Shown here one piece after another: positions 27,685 through 35,719 of a stretch of DNA of 64,000 nucleotides. Under the pieces are notes generated by a model that had not been told where the DNA came from, made no database searches, and saw only the letters and a list, made by a program, of their open reading frames with translations. Origin of the DNA: Gammaproteobacteria bacterium. Lineage in GTDB: Bacteria > Pseudomonadota > Gammaproteobacteria > Pseudomonadales > Porticoccaceae. Within the stretch, counting starts at the first letter, position 1; each line of letters starts with the position of its first letter. Made by a program: the position numbers and the translations under genes. The stretch spans positions 1 to 64,000 of the forward strand of contig JACPPB010000074.1 in assembly GCA_016191205.1 (NCBI GenBank), written 5' to 3'.

Positions 27685-27991
27685 GCGAGGTAGCCCAACC
27701 AGAGCAGATCGATTCCCAGCGCCTCGCGGTACAAAAAAACAGCGGTGCACTCCTGGCCTGATTCCGCGTGGAAGCCGACACCTCGCCGACTACCGCGAGA
27801 TGCGTCAGAAACGTTTCGATCTCGGTCGCGCCCATGTCGCGCGGGTGGCGCTTGGAGTGGAACAGGACAAACCGCCGCTCCCAATCAGCGCAGGTGTCCT
27901 CGATGCGGATCCTGTAATTCAGCCGCCGGATGCGGGTGCGCACCTTGTCGAGCAGCTTTGACGCGTTCGGGTGTGTTGCCATGTTTGACAT
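27685..27991 (-). pseudogene. Integron-type integrase remnant (N-terminal part, frameshifted)
   Basis: The minus-strand frame starting at 27991 or 27982 encodes the SAM-like N-terminal domain of an IntI-type tyrosine recombinase: KLLDKVRTRIRRLNYRIRIEDTCADWERRFVLFHSKRHPRDMG and TEIETFLTHLAVVGEVSASTRNQA. Near 27750 the match moves to another frame (AVFLYREALGIDLLWLG), a frameshift. Sequence similarity ends near 27685, so the whole catalytic domain (R-H-R-Y) is missing. The gene points away from the cassettes at 28.1 kb, which is the standard integron layout. The rest of the gap 27638-27684 holds a copy of the repeat also found at 13145. Confidence 0.8.
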
Positions 27992-28081
27992 GGCGGCAAG
28001 CTACTGTGTAGCCTCGATCCGGGAAATAGCAGGCGCCCACGAGGTGCAATACAAGACGCCTTTTGGGGTGTCTAATTATAG

Positions 28082-28088
28082 GTTGGGT
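28082..28088 (+). other. attI-like recombination core
   Basis: GTTGGGT fits the integrase core GTTRRRY exactly. It lies between the integrase remnant and the first cassette ORF, where an attI site is expected. The first cassette begins after the G, 12-18 bases before the ATG at 28101. Confidence 0.55.
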
Positions 28089-28100
28089 GCGCAAAACTCC

Positions 28101-28643
28101 ATGACTGATACCAAGAGTTCCTGGGAAAAATTTCTTCATCCAGAAACCTTGCGGGGCAATCTGATCGCGATTGCTCTATTTATATCGGCATTCGAAATGT
28201 TCAAAGACCGTGTTATTGAAAAGCCGGAAACGTTCTTTTCAAACGGCTTCGATCAAAACGGACTTATTGTCGATGAGAAGTACAAAACTGAAGTACTGTC
28301 AAAATCGAAAAGTCGGCTTTATGCATCGTTGCTGTGGTTCAAAGAAATGGAAGCAATCGATGACAAGGATATAGAATCATTCGACATCATTCGAAAATAC
28401 AGAAACGAAGTAACGCATGAGCTGACAGATTTCTTATCAAACGCTAATCGCAATCTCGATCCAACAGCTTTCCAAAGGCTTATTGCTCTACTGTCCAAGA
28501 TTGAGAAATGGTGGCTCATCAATTTTGAAATGGCAATTAACCCGGAAATGCTGCCTGACTCTGTGAACGTTGATGATGTAATACCGGGTCCTATATGGAG
28601 TCTCCAGTTAATGCTGGATATAGCGTTGGGAAATGAGCCATAA
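28101..28643 (+). CDS. Cassette 1: unknown protein with a HEPN-like RNxxxH motif
   Basis: A protein of 180 residues from AT-rich DNA. I do not recognise the family by name. It is helical, with RKYRNEVTHE at about 99-108: R101-N-x3-H106 is the R-N-x3-H motif of HEPN ribonucleases found in abortive-infection and toxin systems. A Trp-rich helix (IEKWWLINFEM) follows. No signal peptide; one moderately hydrophobic helix (IAIALFISAFEMF). Hardly any ribosome-binding site is seen, as is common for first cassette genes. It is followed 36 bases later by an attC site. A nuclease role is inference from one motif. Confidence 0.6.
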   Translation: MTDTKSSWEKFLHPETLRGNLIAIALFISAFEMFKDRVIEKPETFFSNGFDQNGLIVDEKYKTEVLSKSKSRLYASLLWFKEMEAIDDKDIESFDIIRKYRNEVTHELTDFLSNANRNLDPTAFQRLIALLSKIEKWWLINFEMAINPEMLPDSVNVDDVIPGPIWSLQLMLDIALGNEP

Positions 28644-28679
28644 GAAGGGTATTACTACAATGCGCTCAAAGAGAAGCGC

Positions 28680-28760
28680 ACCTAACAACGCCATCAACGC
28701 GGACTCGCAAAAGCGGCGCTTCGCGCCCCTTTTGCTCGCCGGTTATGGCGAACGTTAGCC
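28680..28760 (+). other. attC site of cassette 1
   Basis: It starts with ACCTAAC (RYYYAAC) and ends with GTTAGCC (GTTRRRY with one mismatch). Between them are complementary arms (AACGCCAT with ATGGCGAACGTT; GCAAAAG with CTTTTGC) and a terminal GGCGC/GCGCC stem, giving the imperfect folded hairpin expected of an attC. Length 81 bases. Confidence 0.8.
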
Positions 28761-28774
28761 ATTCAGAGAGCATT

Positions 28775-29635
28775 ATGAGCACTGCCACAATTTCAGAACC
28801 AATCTCTGGTGACAAGGCATATCAGGTACGTGCCCGCGCTGCGCTCCCCTTGCTTGTTCGGCAAGCACAGGCTGGCGCCCCCGTGTTCTATTCCGATCTC
28901 GCTGAAGAGTTGGGAATGCCCAATCCGCGCAATCTCAACTATGTGCTCGGAAGCATCGGGCGATCTCTGGAACTTCTCTCGAAGGCATGGAAGGCTAAGG
29001 TTCCACCGATTCAATGTCTTGTTGTCAATAAAAGCACCGGTTTACCTGGAGAGGGTATCGGTTTGTTTCTTGTAAAGAAAGAAGATTTCGCAGCGCTACC
29101 GCTTCGACAGAAACGAGCAATCGTTGAGGCAAAACTTCAGCATGTTTTCTCTTATCCCCGATGGGGAGAAGTCCTCAAAGCTCTTGCACTTGAACCAACA
29201 ACGTCCGACTTTTCGCCCATAGTTACAAAAGCCACTGGGGGCTTCGGCGGGGGTGAGAGCGAGGATCACAAAGCACTCAAAGAGTATGTCGCGCGGAATC
29301 CGAAAGCCATCGGGCTTAATTCAAACACTCAGGCCGGCGTCACTGAATATCCATTGCCGTCTGGCGACAGCCTAGATGTTTCGTTCAACGGCAAAGCCGT
29401 TTGGGTAGCTGCGGAGGTTAAGTCTGCTATATCGGCGGAAGCTGACATTGTCAGAGGCCTATTTCAATGCGTTAAGTACCGCGCTGTAATGGAGGCAGTA
29501 CTGCTCACCGAAGCGCGTCCACAAAACGCAAGAGCATTACTTGTGCTGGAATCGGTGTTCCCACAATCACTTATACCGCTGAGAAACACTCTCGGTGTTG
29601 AGGTGGTTGAAAGCATCACGCCGAAAGACGGCTAA
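28775..29635 (+). CDS. Cassette 2: unknown protein with PD-(D/E)xK nuclease-like C-terminus
   Basis: A protein of 286 residues. The first 130 residues look like a winged-helix or specificity module (APVFYSDLAEELGMPNPRNLNYVLGSIGRSLELL; LVVNKSTGLPGEG). The C-terminal part has the order of a restriction-type nuclease core: Glu-rich helix EDHKALKEYV (163-172), Asp201 in DSLDVSF, Glu214-x-Lys216 in VAAEVKS, then a helix with Gln231 and Lys234. The ATG at 28775 is preferred; an earlier in-frame ATG at 28745 lies inside the attC. It is bounded by attC sites on both sides, so it is a mobile gene cassette. A DNA-defence role is plausible but not shown. Confidence 0.65.
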   Translation: MSTATISEPISGDKAYQVRARAALPLLVRQAQAGAPVFYSDLAEELGMPNPRNLNYVLGSIGRSLELLSKAWKAKVPPIQCLVVNKSTGLPGEGIGLFLVKKEDFAALPLRQKRAIVEAKLQHVFSYPRWGEVLKALALEPTTSDFSPIVTKATGGFGGGESEDHKALKEYVARNPKAIGLNSNTQAGVTEYPLPSGDSLDVSFNGKAVWVAAEVKSAISAEADIVRGLFQCVKYRAVMEAVLLTEARPQNARALLVLESVFPQSLIPLRNTLGVEVVESITPKDG

Positions 29636-29692
29636 CATGGCGTTCGAGAGGGACGCGCCAAAAGCGGCGCGCCCCTCAACTCTACGTTAGAC
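29630..29692 (+). other. attC site of cassette 2
   Basis: The site runs from GGCTAAC (one mismatch to RYYYAAC) to GTTAGAC (perfect GTTRRRY). The middle holds CGCGCC/GGCGCG and GAGAGGG/CCCCTC complementary arms around an AAAAGC loop. At 63 bases it is short but normal. It overlaps the last codons of the cassette 2 gene. Confidence 0.75.
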
Positions 29693-29722
29693 GCCGGAGT
29701 GACCGCGCGAAGGAGAAGGCCG

Positions 29723-30364
29723 ATGTTCGCAACACTACTCGGAACGAACCGGGGAACCGAAGACCACAGGACGCTCTGCGCCAGCCTGAGCCAGCTCGCG
29801 GTCGGGAAGGGGTTCGCGCCGCCTGACACGACACTCCGCATCCGAGCGGACCAGACACCCCTGGACGGTTGGAAGCTTGAACAGCGCGGGCCTGCTGACA
29901 CAAACGCCGACTTCCTGCTTGCTGTGACGGCGCCGAAGGTACCGGGCATCTCCCCCATGCCGGTCAAAAAGACGGTTACCGGGCCCCTGTTCTCAGTGGT
30001 CGTCATGCCGGACTTTTTCGGAGTCTGGCGGGACGATCGCCGCGACTATTCCGAGTTCAAGGAGACCGCCCAAGTGATGGAAGCGTTTGTCGGGTTCCTT
30101 GGCTCCCTTGAACCCAAAACGACCGACATGGCGCCGGACGAGTTCAGCCTGTACATCGACTCTCTGTTCCTCGGAAGAATCGCGTGTTCGGGTTGCGGGT
30201 TGGAGTTTTCCCTTGGAGCCCGTCCGGTGCAAGACGACGCGACGTGGGCCGCTTCCGTCGCGCGCGAAGCGATTGAGGGTGGCTGGCGACTCAAGACCGG
30301 GGAAGGTTCCAAGCCCATCTGTCCGCGCTGTGCCAAAGGAAGCTCTGATTATTTCGCACGATAG
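29723..30364 (+). CDS. Cassette 3: unknown zinc-ribbon protein
   Basis: A protein of 213 residues starting at an ATG with a clear AAGGAG site. The family is not recognised. The C-terminal quarter has two Cys pairs, C155-SG-C158 and C200-PR-C203, consistent with a zinc ribbon. The middle region is mixed alpha/beta with FSVVVMPDFFGVW. No membrane segment. It follows the cassette 2 attC by 30 bases, but no attC was found after it; instead an IS5-type fragment begins at 30408, so the end of this cassette was probably lost. Confidence 0.55.
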   Translation: MFATLLGTNRGTEDHRTLCASLSQLAVGKGFAPPDTTLRIRADQTPLDGWKLEQRGPADTNADFLLAVTAPKVPGISPMPVKKTVTGPLFSVVVMPDFFGVWRDDRRDYSEFKETAQVMEAFVGFLGSLEPKTTDMAPDEFSLYIDSLFLGRIACSGCGLEFSLGARPVQDDATWAASVAREAIEGGWRLKTGEGSKPICPRCAKGSSDYFAR

Positions 30365-30407
30365 GCGATAATACGCGGATCGGAAACGGCCGATGAGGAT
30401 CGAGGAC

Positions 30408-30458
30408 ATGCGGCAACAAACCTTTGCTGAGGAAAGTTTCGAGAAATTTCGCAAGAGA
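30408..30458 (+). pseudogene. 5' fragment of an IS5-type transposase gene
   Basis: The frame from ATG 30408 reads MRQQTFAEESFEKFRKR, the well-conserved N-terminus of many IS5-group transposases. It then runs straight into a tandem GGACATAGGGGTCAAA repeat. No further transposase sequence or terminal repeats are visible, so this is a small remnant. Confidence 0.5.
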
Positions 30459-30541
30459 GGACATAGGGGTCAAAGGACATAGGGGTCAAAGGACATAGGG
30501 GTCAAAAGGACATAGGGGTCAAGTCTCTCTTTGTAACACTC
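30459..30541 (+). repeat. Tandem REP-like repeat, four 16-base units
   Basis: GGACATAGGGGTCAAA is repeated at 30459, 30475, 30491 and 30508 (last unit ends in AAG), then TCTCTCTTTGTAACAC. The block ATAGGGGTCAAGTCTCT plus TTGTAACA recurs at 34665-34693 directly upstream of the RAYT gene, linking this array to that transposase. The remaining gap to 30747 shows no gene. Confidence 0.75.
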
Positions 30542-30747
30542 TAACGCAAGGACCTCCGGGTTTTGGCCATGGCTGATCTGAACAACCGTCATGTCCGCGG
30601 AGGGGGCATCCGGAGGGCCCTGATATTCCTGGGTTCCCACATGCGCGGGAACGACGATCGGGTGGTTATTCAAGCTTCCCTAAACATGCCGGTAACGATG
30701 CTGGGTTCCAGTTGCCAGCGGGTCAAGAAGGCCTGAGCCCGACGAAC

Positions 30748-31047
30748 ATGGAATCCCAAGACCGCTGCTTACGTTGCCAGGTTTACAGCAGCAACGTGCT
30801 TATTGATCCTGACTTTGCGCCGGAAGAAATTGCGATTCTTGCCATGCAGGCAAGGCTTGTGGCCGATCCTCGGCAATGCATCGAGAGCAAACATCCGACG
30901 CAACACGAGGCGGCAGCGAAGTTTGGCATTGCGCAATCGCGCGTTTACGATCCTGTGCGCGGCAAGGATGGAAAATTCCGCCTGGAAATGCGCATTACGC
31001 TGGAAGGCCGTTTGGGTCGCAAGGTCAGTCTCAAGCTCGCAGCGTAA
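30748..31047 (+). CDS. XRE/HigA-like helix-turn-helix protein, possibly degenerate
   Basis: A protein of about 99 residues resembling the small XRE antitoxin-like family: SSNVLIDPDFAPEEIAILAMQARLV, then a helix-turn-helix HEAAAKFGIAQSRVYDPVRGKDGKFRLEM, and a C-terminal beta segment GRKVSLKLAA. In intact members the second half of the HTH reads closer to LTQxEAAxxFGVSQPRVSDLxRGK. Substitutions here (PTQHEAA, VYDPVRG) suggest erosion. No toxin gene is adjacent; the upstream side is the IS5 and repeat debris. It could still bind DNA. Confidence 0.5.
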   Translation: MESQDRCLRCQVYSSNVLIDPDFAPEEIAILAMQARLVADPRQCIESKHPTQHEAAAKFGIAQSRVYDPVRGKDGKFRLEMRITLEGRLGRKVSLKLAA

Positions 31048-31134
31048 GTGTTGGCGGCCAACCGTTCGCTGCGGGTACGATGGCCCTTGCGGGCCTCGGC
31101 TTGAGGCGATTTCCATCCGACGGAGTTTCTGAAG

Positions 31135-32256
31135 ATGCCTGTACCGCGCACTCCCCGGCGCCTTTTCATCTGGCCGGCGCTGGCTGCCATGCTCCTGATC
31201 GGCGCCGGATTTCTCGGCGACGTCCCGCGTGGACAGGGCGCCGTCGCGACGCCCCGCGCCGTCACCCCGCGCGGAGAACTCGCCGCCGACGAGACCAGCA
31301 CCATCGCCCTGTTCGAACGGGCGCGCGAGTCGGTGACCTATATCACCACCCGGGAACAGGTGCAGGATTTCTGGACCCGCAACGTGTTCTCGGTGCCGCG
31401 CGGCACCGGCTCGGGTTTCATCTGGGACGACGCTGGCCATGTCGTGACCAACTTCCATGTGATCAGCGATGCCTCCGAAGCCTGGGTGCGGCTCGCCGAC
31501 GGCAGCGATCACCGCGCCACCCTGGTGGGGGCCAGCCCGTCCCACGATATCGCTGTGTTGCGCATCAAGCTCGATAGCAGCCGGCCACCGGCGCTGCCCA
31601 TCGGTACCAGCGGCGATCTGAAAGTGGGCCAGAAGGTATTCGCCATCGGCAATCCCTTCGGGCTCGACTGGACCCTGACCACCGGCATCGTCTCGGCGCT
31701 CGACCGCTCGCTGCCCGGCGAGGGCGACAGCCTGGTGCAGCACCTGATCCAGACCGATGCCGCCATCAACCCGGGCAATTCCGGCGGCCCCCTGCTGGAT
31801 TCCGCCGGACGCCTGATCGGCGTCAACACCGCCATTTACAGCCCCAGCGGCGCCAGCGCGGGTATCGGCTTTGCGGTGCCCGTGGATACCCTGAACCGGG
31901 TGGTGCCGCAACTGATCGCCATCGGCCATTACCAGCGGCCGGCCCTGGGTATCGAAGCCGACGAAGACCTGAACCAACGCCTGCAGATCGCCTTCGGCGT
32001 CCGCGGCGTGGTGATCCTGCGCGTGGCGCGCGGCAGCAGCGCCGCCGCGGCGGGCCTGAAGGGCGTGAGCGTCGGTGCCAACGGCAGCATCGCGCCCGGC
32101 GACATCATCGTGGCCGTGGCGGGAAAGCCAGCCACTTCGGTTGCGGAACTGAATGGCCGCCTCGACGATCTGGCGGTGGGATCCCCCGTGATCATCACCC
32201 TGGTCCGCGACGGCCGGAAGATCGATATTCCGGTGACGCTCCAGGCCGGTAACTAA
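31135..32256 (+). CDS. degP: DegP/HtrA-type serine protease with one PDZ domain
   Basis: A protein of 373 residues. An N-terminal hydrophobic segment ([19 protein letters not shown]) directs or anchors it in the periplasm. The S1C trypsin-like domain has His108 (TNFHVIS), Asp138 (SHDIAVL) and Ser216 (GNSGGPL). A single C-terminal PDZ domain follows ([23 protein letters not shown] ... [11 protein letters not shown]), so it resembles DegS or stress-island DegP more than the two-PDZ housekeeping DegP. It removes misfolded envelope proteins. The ftsH-like gene starts 17 bases downstream, probably in one operon. Confidence 0.92.
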   Translation: MPVPRTPRRLFIWPALAAMLLIGAGFLGDVPRGQGAVATPRAVTPRGELAADETSTIALFERARESVTYITTREQVQDFWTRNVFSVPRGTGSGFIWDDAGHVVTNFHVISDASEAWVRLADGSDHRATLVGASPSHDIAVLRIKLDSSRPPALPIGTSGDLKVGQKVFAIGNPFGLDWTLTTGIVSALDRSLPGEGDSLVQHLIQTDAAINPGNSGGPLLDSAGRLIGVNTAIYSPSGASAGIGFAVPVDTLNRVVPQLIAIGHYQRPALGIEADEDLNQRLQIAFGVRGVVILRVARGSSAAAAGLKGVSVGANGSIAPGDIIVAVAGKPATSVAELNGRLDDLAVGSPVIITLVRDGRKIDIPVTLQAGN

Positions 32257-32273
32257 CTGAGGATAGAGACGCG

Positions 32274-33746
32274 ATGGAACCACGGGCTCGCTGGCATACC
32301 ACCTACTGGCTGTTGGCGCTGATGGCGCTGCTGTTTCTGCAAAGCTGGTGGCAGCAGAGCCAGCAACTGGAGCTGGTGCCGTACAGCGAATTCGAGCAGG
32401 CGCTGGCCGACGGCCGCATCGTCGAAGTCACCATCGCCGATCGCACCCTCACCGGGCGTTTGGCGGCGCCCGACAGCAACGGCAAAAAGGCGCTGGTCGC
32501 CACCCGTGTGGAGCCCGACCTCGTCGCGCGCCTCGACCGCTTCAAGGTGCCCTACTCCCGGGTGATCGAGAGCACCTTCCTGCGCGATCTGATGTCGTGG
32601 ATCGTACCGGTGCTGGTCTTCGCCGCCATCTGGCTGTTCGTGGTGCGCCGCCTCGCCGAACGCCAGCAGGGCATGGGCGGCTTCATGAGCGTCGGCAAGA
32701 GTCGCGCCAAGATCTATGTGGAAAAGGACACCGGCGTCACCTTCGCCGATGTCGCCGGCGTGGACGAGGCCAAGGGCGAACTTCAGGAAGTCGTGGGCTT
32801 TCTGAAAACGCCCGGCGACTACGGCCGCCTGGGCGCGCGCATTCCCAAGGGCGTGCTGCTGGTGGGACCGCCCGGCACCGGCAAGACGCTGCTGGCGCGC
32901 GCCGTCGCCGGCGAGGCCGGGGTACCCTTCTTCTCCATCTCCGGCTCCGAGTTCGTCGAAATGTTCGTGGGCGTCGGTGCCGCGCGGGTGCGCGACCTGT
33001 TCGAGCAGGCGCGGCAGCGCGCCCCCGCCCTCATCGAAGCGGCGCTGGCCGCCACCCGCCGCGGCGGCACCGACATCGGACTGGCGGACTTCACCACCGC
33101 CATCGAACGCATCGTCGCCGGGCTCGAAAAGAAAAGTCGCGTGCTCAACCCGCGCGAGCGCGACGTCATTGCCCACCACGAAATGGGCCACGCACTGGTG
33201 GCGCTGTCGCTGCCCGGCACCGACCCGGTGCACAAGGTGTCGATCATTCCGCGCGGCATCGGCGCGCTCGGCTACACCATCCAGCGCCCCACCGAAGACC
33301 GCTACCTGATGAGCCGCGCCGAACTGGAACACAAGATCGCGGTGCTCATGGGCGGGCGCGCGGCGGAGCATCTGGTGTTCGGCGAACTGTCCACCGGCGC
33401 CGCCGACGATCTCGCCAAGGCCACCGACATCGCCCACGACATGATCACCCGCTACGGCATGGACGAAGCACTGGGCTTCGTCGTCTACGACGCCCAGCCC
33501 CAGCGCTTTCTGGATACCCCCATGGGCCCCCCGCCCAGCGGCTGCCAGATCAGCGAAGCGACCCAGGGCCGCATCGACGCCGCGGTGCGCGATATCGTGA
33601 TGACCGCCTTCCACCGCGCCGAAGCCATCCTCGGCGGCAACCGGGAGATTCTCGAACGGGGCGCGCAGGAATTGCTGGTGCGGGAGACGCTGGATGAAAT
33701 GGCGTTGAAGGAGCTTACGAAGGAGTTGCGGCATGAAGTGGGGTGA
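32274..33746 (+). CDS. ftsH: FtsH-like membrane metalloprotease with internal deletion in the AAA domain
   Basis: A protein of 490 residues; FtsH is usually 610-650. Two N-terminal membrane helices (11-23, 108-124) flank the periplasmic domain, then comes the AAA module with Walker A GPPGTGKT (198-205) and pore motif [30 protein letters not shown]. At residue 252 the sequence jumps in frame to [12 protein letters not shown], which lies well after the AAA core in normal FtsH. Walker B, sensor 1, the second region of homology and arginine fingers (about 150 residues) are therefore absent. The peptidase domain is complete: zinc motif HEMGH (302-306) and the downstream Asp ligand region [16 protein letters not shown]-driven unfolding should be lost. 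A genuine deletion or an assembly artefact are both possible. Confidence 0.9.
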   Translation: MEPRARWHTTYWLLALMALLFLQSWWQQSQQLELVPYSEFEQALADGRIVEVTIADRTLTGRLAAPDSNGKKALVATRVEPDLVARLDRFKVPYSRVIESTFLRDLMSWIVPVLVFAAIWLFVVRRLAERQQGMGGFMSVGKSRAKIYVEKDTGVTFADVAGVDEAKGELQEVVGFLKTPGDYGRLGARIPKGVLLVGPPGTGKTLLARAVAGEAGVPFFSISGSEFVEMFVGVGAARVRDLFEQARQRAPALIEAALAATRRGGTDIGLADFTTAIERIVAGLEKKSRVLNPRERDVIAHHEMGHALVALSLPGTDPVHKVSIIPRGIGALGYTIQRPTEDRYLMSRAELEHKIAVLMGGRAAEHLVFGELSTGAADDLAKATDIAHDMITRYGMDEALGFVVYDAQPQRFLDTPMGPPPSGCQISEATQGRIDAAVRDIVMTAFHRAEAILGGNREILERGAQELLVRETLDEMALKELTKELRHEVG

Positions 33747-34010
33747 AGAACCGGGACGGGGCGATTCACTGAAGCCGGGCACAGCTGCCAACAAACAATT
33801 GTTATCAAAAATCACTGCGCGTAAATAAAGTTGCCGCCCTTTCGCGAACGGATTTAGGCTGAGATTGGCGGGCAAGAGATGGGGCGCGAAACCCGCTTAT
33901 CCTCGGCGTGGGAGCACAGGTCCTGTATCCTATGACCATATCAGGCTCAATTGTCGAGCACACATGCGTAGTAATCGTTTTCAGCTTCCATCAAACCGAA
34001 GGAGAACGAC

Positions 34011-34580
34011 ATGACCAGTATTCGACGCGGTTCCAGTGCTTTCACCCTCGCCGCCACCCTGATGCTGTGCGCCAGCATGCTCAGCGGAGTCGCCAAGGCG
34101 GACAACCCCAGTCCGGAAGATCTGAACAAGGACGCCAGACATGCGCTCCAGGTTTTGTATAAAACCAATCCAACAGCCCTCGATATTTCCAAGCACGCCA
34201 AAGCGATATTGGTATTCCCCAAGATCGTCAAAGCCGGCTTGATCTTCGGCGGTGCCTATGGCGAGGGCGTCTTGTTCAAGGGATCGACTGCTGCGGGCTA
34301 CTACAACTCCGTTTCCGCATCCTGGGGCCTGCAGGCAGGCGCTCAGACCTATGGCTACGCACTCTTTCTGATGAATGACAAGGCAGTCAACTATCTCGGC
34401 AAATCAGAGGGCTGGGAACTCGGTGTCGGACCTACGGTGGTTGCGGTAAATGAAGGGGTAGCCAAAAATCTGTCGACTTCGACGCTAAAAGACGATGCCT
34501 ACGCCTTTATCTTCGATCAACAGGGAATTATGGCCAGCCTGAGTATTGAAGGCACCAAAGTGACGCGCATCAAACGATAA
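34011..34580 (+). CDS. SYLF (Ysc84-type) lipid-binding protein, secreted
   Basis: A protein of 189 residues with a Sec signal peptide (SSAFTLAATLMLCASMLSGVAKA, cut before DNPS). The mature part is a SYLF domain: AKAILVFPKIVKAGLIFGGAYGEGVLF, then YYNSVSASWGLQAGAQTYGYALFLMND, and KDDAYAFIFDQQGIMASLSIEGTKVTRI. The family binds phospholipid and is often exported to the periplasm or outer membrane in stress conditions. A strong AAGGAGAACGAC site precedes the ATG. The 264 bases upstream (33747-34010) show no other gene. Confidence 0.9.
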   Translation: MTSIRRGSSAFTLAATLMLCASMLSGVAKADNPSPEDLNKDARHALQVLYKTNPTALDISKHAKAILVFPKIVKAGLIFGGAYGEGVLFKGSTAAGYYNSVSASWGLQAGAQTYGYALFLMNDKAVNYLGKSEGWELGVGPTVVAVNEGVAKNLSTSTLKDDAYAFIFDQQGIMASLSIEGTKVTRIKR

Positions 34581-34664
34581 TCAAGCTAGATAATCGGTTA
34601 CAGCGGATAGTTACGGCGGTATCGGGCGGAGTCCTGATCATCGAACTTGCGAACAAAGAGAAAA

Positions 34665-34693
34665 ATAGGGGTCAAGTCTCTTATTGTAACATA
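34665..34693 (+). repeat. REP-like element upstream of the RAYT gene
   Basis: ATAGGGGTCAAGTCTCT followed by TTGTAACA, nearly identical to 30512-30541. A small inverted repeat (ATACCAA/TTGGTAT, 34691-34708) lies between it and the start of the transposase gene. Such elements are the known partners of RAYT enzymes. Confidence 0.65.
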
Positions 34694-34719
34694 CCAACCA
34701 ATTGGTATATGCTTCCGCC

Positions 34720-35556
34720 ATGGCCAGACCCCTTCGCATAGAGTTTTCCGGAGCGCTTTATCACGTTACTTCGCGTGGTGATCGTCAGGAGCCGATTTTT
34801 GAGGATGACGAAGACCGCCTCGCCTTCCTGAAGATACTGGCGGAGGTGGTCAAGCGGTTCAACTGGCTATGTCATGCGTATTGCCTGATGACCAACCATT
34901 ACCACCTGGTGGTGGAAACGCCCGACGGAAACCTGTCCAAAGGCATGCGTCAGCTCAATGGCATGTATACGCAGGCATCGAATCGACGCCATGGACGAAT
35001 GGGGCATCTGTTTCAGGGCCGGTTCAAGGCGATACTGATCGACAAGGACAGCTATCTGCTTGAGCTGACACGTTATGTGGTACTGAATCCGGTTCGCGCC
35101 GGGATGGTTCGGCAGCCCGGAAAATACACCTGGAGCAGTTATGGTGCGATGGTGGGCGAAGCCCCCGCGCCTGACTGGCTGGCGACGGACGGATTGCTGA
35201 GCCAGTTTGGCAAGCGCCGTGCCGAAGCCAGGCAACGGTACGGCCGGTTTGTCGCGGAAGGAATTTCCATGGGGAGTATCTGGGAGAGCCTGCGGCAGCA
35301 GATTTACCTTGGCGACGAGAAGTTTGTGACGCGCATGCAACGAAAGGCCAGGGTGGAGGGCGACGAGCTGAGCATCCCGCGTGCGCAGCGACGGAAACCC
35401 GCGCCGTCACTGGCGGCGCTGGCGGCCAGACATCCCCATCGGGACGACGCGATTGTCGCGGCCTACGCCACCGGAACCTACAGCTACCGCGAGATCGCCG
35501 ATCATTTCGGCATACACCTGGCAACGGTCGGGCGGATCGTTCGTTCCCGAATGTAA
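34720..35556 (+). CDS. REP-associated tyrosine transposase (RAYT, Y1/HUH family)
   Basis: A protein of 278 residues. The Y1 transposase domain begins MARPLRIEFSGALYHVTSRGDR and carries the HUH metal motif in MTNHYHLVVETP and the presumed nucleophile Tyr in GMYTQASNRRHGRMGHLFQGRFKAI. A C-terminal helix-turn-helix (YSYREIADHFGIHLATVGRIVR) may recognise REP DNA. It is flanked by GGGGTCA-type repeats on both sides (34665 and 35568). RAYTs cut single-stranded REP hairpins and spread them through a genome. The gene is intact. Confidence 0.92.
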   Translation: MARPLRIEFSGALYHVTSRGDRQEPIFEDDEDRLAFLKILAEVVKRFNWLCHAYCLMTNHYHLVVETPDGNLSKGMRQLNGMYTQASNRRHGRMGHLFQGRFKAILIDKDSYLLELTRYVVLNPVRAGMVRQPGKYTWSSYGAMVGEAPAPDWLATDGLLSQFGKRRAEARQRYGRFVAEGISMGSIWESLRQQIYLGDEKFVTRMQRKARVEGDELSIPRAQRRKPAPSLAALAARHPHRDDAIVAAYATGTYSYREIADHFGIHLATVGRIVRSRM

Positions 35557-35567
35557 CAATGCGAGCA

Positions 35568-35636
35568 CTGACCCCCAGGCCTTGCTGACCCCCAGGCCTT
35601 GCGAGCACTGACCCCCAGGCCCCGGACCCCCAGGCC
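35568..35636 (+). repeat. Tandem CTGACCCCCAGGCC repeats downstream of RAYT
   Basis: Copies start at 35568, 35585 and 35608, with a fourth variant (CGGACCCCCAGGCC) at 35623. Read on the opposite strand the unit contains GGGGTCAG, related to the GGGGTCA core of the elements at 30459, 34665 and 62634. A single GACCCCCTGG also occurs near 36249. Confidence 0.65.
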
Positions 35637-35719
35637 CGTAACCACCGACCATATAACGTCTTGACGCCATAGCGTCACATCGCTAACCTGCCTGTTGCTC
35701 TATGCGAAGGTGATGGGTC

